From the NCBI GenBank assembly GCA_044238965.1, contig JBIICJ010000003.1, positions 1 through 56,680 on the forward strand: a stretch of DNA of 56,680 nucleotides, given 5' to 3'. The position numbers and the translations under genes were made by a program. Positions 51,761-56,680 of the stretch are shown here, piece after piece. The notes below the pieces were generated by a model. The model was given only the letters and a program-made list of their open reading frames with translations, did not search any database and was not told the DNA's origin. The first letter of the stretch is position 1, and each line of letters begins with the position of its first letter. Source of the stretch: Micavibrio_B sp044238965 (lineage in GTDB: Bacteria > Pseudomonadota > Alphaproteobacteria > Micavibrionales > Micavibrionaceae).

Positions 51761-52174
51761 TTATTCACCTATGCGTTTCACAAATTTTGTTTTGATTGGC
51801 AATTTTGCCGCCGCCAATTCGAATGATTCACGAGCGATCGTTTCTGATACGCCTTCGAGTTCGAAAATAATGCGACCCGGGTGCACGCGTGCCGCCCAAA
51901 ATTCTGGAGAACCTTTCCCCGAACCCATACGAACCTCAAGAGGTTTTTTCGATACAGGAACATCTGGGAATACGCGAATCCATACCTTACCTTGACGTTT
52001 CATGTGACGTGAAATCGCACGACGCGCAGATTCGATTTGACGCGCGGTCAAACGATCTGGTTCGAGAGCCTTCAAGCCGAATGAACCATAGCTTAGTGTA
52101 AATCCAGCTTTGGCAGTACCGTGGATACGGCCTTTATGCTGTTTGCGGAATTTTGTTTTCTTTGGCGAGAGCAT
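51761..52174 (-). CDS. rplP: 50S ribosomal protein uL16
   Basis: 137-residue uL16, contacting the A-site tRNA elbow. MLSPKKTKFRKQHKGR, GLKALEPDRLTARQIESARRAI and RMGSGKGSPEFWAARVHPGRI are diagnostic. The arginine in the PDRLTARQIE region follows the bacterial pattern; a hydroxylation target cannot be judged from sequence alone. Confidence 0.96.
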   Translation of the reverse strand: MLSPKKTKFRKQHKGRIHGTAKAGFTLSYGSFGLKALEPDRLTARQIESARRAISRHMKRQGKVWIRVFPDVPVSKKPLEVRMGSGKGSPEFWAARVHPGRIIFELEGVSETIARESFELAAAKLPIKTKFVKRIGE

Positions 52175-52207
52175 TTCGTCCTCACATCACTTTCTTGTTG
52201 TTAAATC

Positions 52208-52894
52208 TTAATCGCGTTTCGATGTACCAAGCTGATCCGCCATGCGTTTATCACGCGCCATTGGATCATGTTCCAATACATCACCTTTATAAATCCAAAC
52301 CTTCACACCGATGATACCATAGGTGGTCAAAGCTTCGGCAAAACCGTAATCGAGATCAGCGCGCAATGTGTGTAATGGCACGCGACCTTCACGATACCAT
52401 TCCATACGTGCGATATCAGCGCCAGCCAAACGGCCAGATACGTTAATACGAATTCCTTTGCTGCCCAAACGAAGCGCGCCTTGAACCGCACGTTTCATCG
52501 CACGGCGGAATGACACACGGCGTTCAAGCTGTTGTGCAACACCTTCGGCAACCAATTGTGCGTCAGCTTCTGGCTTGCGGATTTCAACGATGTTTAATGA
52601 TACATCGCCGCCTGCTTTTGCTGATAAATCTTTGCGTAATTTTTCAATATCCGCGCCTTTTTTACCGATGATAACGCCTGGGCGAGCAGTGTGAACAGTT
52701 ACGCGTGTGTTTTTGGCAGCACGTTCGATGATCACTTTGCTGATACCAGCCGCTTTTAATTTCTCGGTGATAAATGCACGTAATTTCAAATCTTCAACTA
52801 ATTTCGCGGCATAATTTTTTGCCGAGAACCAACGTGAATCCCATGTACGGTTGATACCGACGCGAATACCGATTGGATTAACCTTCTGACCCAT
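52208..52894 (-). CDS. rpsC: 30S ribosomal protein uS3
   Basis: 228-residue uS3 lining the mRNA entry tunnel. MGQKVNPIGIRVGI opens it, the KH domain carries GVIIGKKGADIEKLRKDL with the GxxG loop, and ARMEWYREGRVPLHTLRADLDY ends the conserved part. Eleven bases separate it from rplV. Confidence 0.97.
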   Translation of the reverse strand: MGQKVNPIGIRVGINRTWDSRWFSAKNYAAKLVEDLKLRAFITEKLKAAGISKVIIERAAKNTRVTVHTARPGVIIGKKGADIEKLRKDLSAKAGGDVSLNIVEIRKPEADAQLVAEGVAQQLERRVSFRRAMKRAVQGALRLGSKGIRINVSGRLAGADIARMEWYREGRVPLHTLRADLDYGFAEALTTYGIIGVKVWIYKGDVLEHDPMARDKRMADQLGTSKRD

Positions 52895-52905
52895 ATCTTC
52901 TCCTC

Positions 52906-53280
52906 TTATTCCGCTGCTTCGCGGACGACAATCGTCAAATTACTAAAAAACTTTTCAACGCGGGCACCACGACCACGACCACGAGCGTGGAAACGCTTTA
53001 AGGTCAATGATTTGCCAACGGTGGCTTCAGATACGATCAAACGATCCACATCTAAATTATGATTATTCTCAGCGTTTGAAACAGCTGACAACAATACTTT
53101 GCGAACTTCTTTGGCAACGCGCTTGCGGCTAAATTCAAGATCGGTCAAAGCTTTGCCAGCTTTGTGACCTCTGATCATTTCCGCGACCAAGTTTAATTTA
53201 TAAACACTTGAGTCAACGTATTTTGCAAATGCGCGTGCTTCGTTATCTTGTACGCGGCGATCATTTTTTGGCTTACCCAT
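52906..53280 (-). CDS. rplV: 50S ribosomal protein uL22
   Basis: 124-residue uL22, whose beta hairpin lines the nascent-peptide tunnel. KVLLSAVSNAENNHNLDVDRL and FHARGRGRGARVEKFFSNLTIVV mark it (the RGRGRGARV part is the hairpin). The residues at the tunnel constriction look ordinary, with no macrolide-resistance-type insertion. Confidence 0.95.
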   Translation of the reverse strand: MGKPKNDRRVQDNEARAFAKYVDSSVYKLNLVAEMIRGHKAGKALTDLEFSRKRVAKEVRKVLLSAVSNAENNHNLDVDRLIVSEATVGKSLTLKRFHARGRGRGARVEKFFSNLTIVVREAAE

Positions 53281-53302
53281 GATACTTTATCCTTCTCGCC
53301 TA

Positions 53303-53584
53303 TTATTTCTTACCGTCGGCTTTTTTATCGCCGCCGTGACCTTTGAACGTGCGTGTTGGCGCAAATTCACCTAATTTGTGACCGATCATTTGATCAGTAA
53401 CCAAAACAGGAATGAAGTTTTTCCCATTATGAACCGCAAACGTCAAGCCGACGAATTGTGGCAAAATGGTTGAACGACGCGACCATGTTTTGATCGGTTG
53501 GTTCTTTGATGCAGCACGTTGAGCTTCTACCTTATTTAAAAGATATCCATCAACGAACGGGCCTTTCCATACTGAACGAGCCAT
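53303..53584 (-). CDS. rpsS: 30S ribosomal protein uS19
   Basis: 93-residue uS19 in the head of the 30S, forming intersubunit bridge B1a. ARSVWKGPFVDGYLL, IKTWSRRSTILPQFVG and KLGEFAPTRTFKGHGGDKK are typical. 21 bases separate it from rplB. Confidence 0.97.
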   Translation of the reverse strand: MARSVWKGPFVDGYLLNKVEAQRAASKNQPIKTWSRRSTILPQFVGLTFAVHNGKNFIPVLVTDQMIGHKLGEFAPTRTFKGHGGDKKADGKK

Positions 53585-53605
53585 GTGTTACCTCACGTCC
53601 TTTTC

Positions 53606-54442
53606 TTATTTCGAATTTTTGTTTTTACGACGACGAATAATCAATCGTGTCGTGGTTTTGTTTTTGCGTGTTTTCGCACCCTTGGTTGGTTTACCCCATG
53701 GTGTCACAGGATGACGACCACCAGATGTACGACCTTCACCACCACCATGTGGGTGATCGACTGGGTTCATTGCCACACCACGTACACAAGGCTTGCGGCC
53801 TTTCCAACGGTTGCGACCTGCTTTACCCAATGATTGGTTCATGTGATCAGGGTTAGACACCGCGCCCACAGTTGCCAAGCAGTTACCAGGGATCAAGCGA
53901 AGTTCGCCTGATGCTAATTTGATTTGCGCGTAACCAGCATCACGACCAACTACTTGAGCGTATGTACCAGCTGAACGAGCCAATTGTGCGCCTTTACCAA
54001 CTTTCATCTCAATATTGTGAATGATGGTACCAACAGGCATGTTTTTGAGCATCATCGCGTTACCGATTTTTACATCCACGCGCTCGCCAGAGATGATTTT
54101 ATCACCTTCTTTTAAACGTTGTGGCGCGATGACATACATTTTTTCGCCATCTTTATATTCAACCAAAGCAATGTAAGCTGTACGGTTTGGATCATATTCC
54201 AAACGCAATACGGTCGCTTCCATGTCATGCTTTGAACGTTTGAAATCGATCAAGCGATAACGTTGCTTGTGACCGCCACCGATTTGGAACGATGTAATGC
54301 GACCCAAATTGTTACGGCCACCAGTTTTTTTCTTCCCTTCAGTCAATGACTTTTCAGGGGCGCCTTTCCACAATTGGCTACGGTCAACAACAACGAGTTG
54401 ACGTGTACCAGGTGTGACAGGGTTGGATTTGCGAAGTGCCAT
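53606..54442 (-). CDS. rplB: 50S ribosomal protein uL2
   Basis: 278-residue uL2, needed for peptidyl-transferase assembly. GRNNLGRITSFQIGGGHKQRYR, ANAMMLKNMPVGTIIHNIEM-like GNAMMLKNMPVGTIIHNIE and the conserved histidine loop in NPVDHPHGGGEGRTSGGRHPVTPWG are visible. The histidine in the last loop is the residue implicated in peptide-bond formation in E. coli L2. Confidence 0.97.
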   Translation of the reverse strand: MALRKSNPVTPGTRQLVVVDRSQLWKGAPEKSLTEGKKKTGGRNNLGRITSFQIGGGHKQRYRLIDFKRSKHDMEATVLRLEYDPNRTAYIALVEYKDGEKMYVIAPQRLKEGDKIISGERVDVKIGNAMMLKNMPVGTIIHNIEMKVGKGAQLARSAGTYAQVVGRDAGYAQIKLASGELRLIPGNCLATVGAVSNPDHMNQSLGKAGRNRWKGRKPCVRGVAMNPVDHPHGGGEGRTSGGRHPVTPWGKPTKGAKTRKNKTTTRLIIRRRKNKNSK

Positions 54443-54452
54443 GATTTACCTC

Positions 54453-54770
54453 TTAAACTCCTGTGCCGATATCGATCGTTTGACCATCGGCCAATGTCAC
54501 GATTGCTTTTTTGATATCTGAACGTTGACCAGCTACGCCTTTAAAGCGTTTGGTTTTACCTTTTTGAACGAGTGTGTTCACCGCGGTCACTTTTACTTTG
54601 AATAACGCTTCAACAGCTGCCTTGATTTCAGGCTTGGTTGCAGAATTATCAACGCGGAAAGTCACCTGACCATATTGTGAACCCATTGATGATTTTTCGG
54701 TCACGATTGGGTTGCGCAAAATAGTATATGCGCGCTCGGTAATTTTGTTTTGTTCTTTTGCTTTTGCCAT
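54453..54770 (-). CDS. rplW: 50S ribosomal protein uL23
   Basis: 105-residue uL23, the docking site for trigger factor and SRP at the exit tunnel. ILRNPIVTEKSSMGSQYGQVTF and KPEIKAAVEALFKVKVTAVNTL are the core, followed by KGKTKRFKG. Ten bases after it comes the rplB start. Confidence 0.95.
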   Translation of the reverse strand: MAKAKEQNKITERAYTILRNPIVTEKSSMGSQYGQVTFRVDNSATKPEIKAAVEALFKVKVTAVNTLVQKGKTKRFKGVAGQRSDIKKAIVTLADGQTIDIGTGV

Positions 54771-54781
54771 CGTCTCTCTCC

Positions 54782-55411
54782 TTACGCGTCTTTGGTGAGG
54801 CGTGCGGTTAATTGGTCAACGGCATCTTTGGTCAATACCAAAATATCGTGACGCAAAATATCGTAAACATTCGCACCATCTTGTGGCAACACATCAACAT
54901 GTGGAATGTTGCGCGCCGATAATGCAAAATTGTCATCAATGTCTGAACCACAAATCACTAATGCATTGGTCAAACCAAGCTTTTTCAAATTTGCAGCCAT
55001 TTCTTTTGTCTTTGGTGTTTTTGTAACCGCTTGCTCAAGCACAACCAATTGATTGGTTGATGCTTTTGATGACAAAGCGATTTTCAAAGCCAGTGCGCGT
55101 TCGCGTTTTGGCATTTCCGTTGCGTGTGAACGGACAACAGGACCAAATACGGTCGCACCACCAACACATTGAGGTGCGCGTTTCGAACCCAAACGAGCCG
55201 AACCTGTGCCTTTTTGTTTGTGTGGCTTTTTACCTGTACCTGAAACTTCAGACACACCTTTGGTTTTGTGTGTACCAGCTTGGCGTTTGTTCAATTGGTA
55301 ACGAACCATGCGGTGAAGAATATCTTGACGAATTTCAACACCAAAGACAGCTGGATTCAATTCAACTGAACCCGCCTCTTTATTGTCTAATGTTTTAACT
55401 GCGACTTTCAT
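54782..55411 (-). CDS. rplD: 50S ribosomal protein uL4
   Basis: 209-residue uL4, whose long loop reaches the peptide tunnel. The loop is visible as KTKGVSEVSGTGKKPHKQKGTGSARLGSKRAPQ (GTGKKPHKQKGTG), and ALKIALSSKASTNQLVVLE follows. In E. coli L4 represses the S10 operon; whether it does so here cannot be tested, as the operon's leader is outside the window. Confidence 0.95.
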   Translation of the reverse strand: MKVAVKTLDNKEAGSVELNPAVFGVEIRQDILHRMVRYQLNKRQAGTHKTKGVSEVSGTGKKPHKQKGTGSARLGSKRAPQCVGGATVFGPVVRSHATEMPKRERALALKIALSSKASTNQLVVLEQAVTKTPKTKEMAANLKKLGLTNALVICGSDIDDNFALSARNIPHVDVLPQDGANVYDILRHDILVLTKDAVDQLTARLTKDA

Positions 55412-55429
55412 CGTTTATCTTCCTTTTTC

Positions 55430-56197
55430 TTATTCCGCTTGGTCAGCTGCAGGAGCTTCTGGAGCCGCTTCAGCTTGAGCCTCAGGAGCAGATTCCGCTA
55501 CTGGTGCTTTTGCTTGTTGAGCAGATTTTTTCAAACCGGCTGGCTTTGGCGCATCCGCAGGCGCTGCTTTTTTCACAGCGTCGCGAATGGTTACAAAACC
55601 AGTTGCATTACCTGGAACAGCACCTTCGATCAAAATCAAACCATCATCAGCATACACAGCCACAACTTTTAGGTTCAATGTTGTCACTGTCTCGTCACCC
55701 AAATGACCAGCCATTTTTTTGCCTTTGAAAACTTTACCTGGATCTTGACGTTGACCAGTCGAACCATGTGCACGGTGCGTTACAGATACACCGTGTGTTG
55801 CGCGCATACCGCCGAAATTCCAACGCTTCATCGCACCGGCAAAACCTTTACCTTTGCTTGTCCCTTGAATATCAACAAATTGACCAGCAACAAAATGCTC
55901 AACTGATAATTCAGCGCCAACTTCCAATGTGTTTTCTGGGCTCACACGAAATTCAACCAATTTTTGTTTTGGTTCAACATTCGCTTGCGCAAATACACCG
56001 CGCATCGCTTTTGATACGCGTGATACTTTGGCTTTGCCCACACCTAATTGAACAGCAGTGTAGCCATGCTTCTCTTCCGAGCGAACAGCAACCACTTGGC
56101 AATTATCAACTTTCAGAACGGTAACAGGTACGTGATTGCCATTGGCATCAAATACGCGTGTCATCCCTTCTTTCTTTGCAATTAATCCGGTTCTCAT
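55430..56197 (-). CDS. rplC: 50S ribosomal protein uL3
   Basis: 255-residue uL3, required early in 50S assembly. RTGLIAKKEGMTRVF opens it, GKGFAGAMKRWNFGGMRATHGVSVTHRAHGSTGQRQDPGKVFKGKKM (middle part MRATHGVSVTHR) holds the glutamine methylated in some bacteria. About 45 residues at the C-terminus are an Ala/Pro/Glu-rich tail, as in other alphaproteobacteria. Confidence 0.95.
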   Translation of the reverse strand: MRTGLIAKKEGMTRVFDANGNHVPVTVLKVDNCQVVAVRSEEKHGYTAVQLGVGKAKVSRVSKAMRGVFAQANVEPKQKLVEFRVSPENTLEVGAELSVEHFVAGQFVDIQGTSKGKGFAGAMKRWNFGGMRATHGVSVTHRAHGSTGQRQDPGKVFKGKKMAGHLGDETVTTLNLKVVAVYADDGLILIEGAVPGNATGFVTIRDAVKKAAPADAPKPAGLKKSAQQAKAPVAESAPEAQAEAAPEAPAADQAE

Positions 56198-56236
56198 TGT
56201 TTTATTCCTTTTAAATCCTTTTGCCCACTTGGACGA

Positions 56237-56557
56237 TTACGCCGCTTGTCCGATTTTGATTTCAACATCAACACCAGCCGCCAAATCTAATTTCATCAAT
56301 GCATCAACCGTTTGTGGGGTTGGATCAACGATGTCGATTAGGCGTTTATGTGTGCGCATTTCAAACGCTTCCATTGATTTTTTATCAACGTGCGGTGAAC
56401 GCAACACGGTAAAACGTTCTGTGCGTGTTGGAAGTGGAACAGGACCACGTACGCTCGCACCTGTGCGTTTCGCTGTGTTTACGATTTCGGCTGTTGAAAC
56501 ATCTAAAACGCGATGATCAAAAGCGCGAAGGCGAATACGAATTGTTTGATTATCCAT
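56237..56557 (-). CDS. rpsJ: 30S ribosomal protein uS10 (NusE)
   Basis: 106-residue uS10, also the NusE antitermination factor. IRIRLRAFDHRVLD, GPVPLPTRTERFTVLRSPHVDKKSMEAFEMRTHKR (PLPTRTERFTVLRSPHVDK) are diagnostic. AAGGA at eight bases supports the ATG at 56557; an upstream ATG two codons earlier is too close to it. First gene of the S10 cluster, 25 bases after the elongation factor Tu gene. Confidence 0.97.
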   Translation of the reverse strand: MDNQTIRIRLRAFDHRVLDVSTAEIVNTAKRTGASVRGPVPLPTRTERFTVLRSPHVDKKSMEAFEMRTHKRLIDIVDPTPQTVDALMKLDLAAGVDVEIKIGQAA

Positions 56558-56582
56558 GGTCATAGTCCTTTTAATTTATCTC

Positions 56583-56680
56583 TTACTCAACGATTTTCGC
56601 AACGACGCCTGCACCAACGGTACGACCACCTTCACGGATCGCGAAACGAAGTCCTTCGTTCATCGCAATCGGGCAGATGA
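56583..56680 (-). CDS. tuf: Elongation factor Tu, C-terminal end
   Basis: Partial gene running in from the right edge: the last 32 residues before TAA. NEGLRFAIREGGRTVGAGVVAKIVE is the standard C-terminus of EF-Tu domain III (GLRFAIREGGRTVGAGVVAKI). The tuf-rpsJ order with S10 cluster following is typical in alphaproteobacteria, where fusA precedes tuf. Confidence 0.96.
   Translation of the reverse strand, partial: ICPIAMNEGLRFAIREGGRTVGAGVVAKIVE

Overview
The window is a gene-dense, largely housekeeping stretch of a bacterial chromosome, most likely an alphaproteobacterium. The evidence is the combination of an Atp12-type F1-ATPase chaperone, a DUF3035/BamF-like lipoprotein next to lspA, the M48 protease-DsbA-aroQ-accB-accC-aat neighbourhood, a short adenylate kinase without the LID insert, an rpsM-rpsK-rpoA-rplQ operon without rpsD, and a MutL that keeps the endonuclease motif. 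The DNA is AT-leaning and the biosynthetic genes are intact, which suggests a free-living or predatory low-GC lineage rather than a reduced endosymbiont. A Micavibrio-like affiliation is only a guess. I saw no tRNA, rRNA, CRISPR array, insertion sequence or phage gene.

Layout. 1-675: start of an ammonium transporter gene running leftwards. 820-6525 (+): rpsF-rpsR-rplI, a terminator, dnaB-alr, then the lipid-transport pair mlaE-mlaF. 6529-13592: cell-wall and protein-quality genes (M15 dipeptidase, PBP1A, peroxiredoxin, YqgE/AlgH, M16 protease) and thrC, which is preceded by a structured RNA leader. 13785-20373 (-): an unknown membrane protein, guaA, a rRNA m5C methyltransferase, a small secreted protein, guaB, rlmE and a small membrane protein. 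20420-26514 (+): M48 protease, two DsbA-like proteins, a PCu(A)C copper chaperone, a HAD hydrolase, aroQ, accB, accC. 26945-34854 (+): aat, ileS, lspA, a BamF-like lipoprotein, ribF, an RluC/D pseudouridine synthase, an AsmA-like protein, Atp12. 34820-41787 (-): mutL, a pentapeptide-repeat protein, pgi and an inactive/active M16 pair.

41820-56680 (-): the S10-spc-alpha ribosomal superoperon read right to left, from the 3' end of an elongation factor Tu gene through rpsJ to rplO, then secY-adk, then rpsM-rpsK-rpoA-rplQ. A hairpin terminator lies between rplO and secY. A clear sigma70-type promoter with a roughly 190-nt hairpin-rich leader precedes rpsM, so the block is probably split into separately controlled units.

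Most of the window is ordinary core genome. The places worth a second look are the leader upstream of thrC (two adjacent stem-loops, a strong terminator, and a 6-nt complementarity between a bulge and the terminator loop), the copper/thiol gene insertion in the aroQ neighbourhood, the two-module pentapeptide protein wedged between mutL and pgi, the unknown AT-rich gene behind guaA, and the internal terminator and long leader in the ribosomal block.
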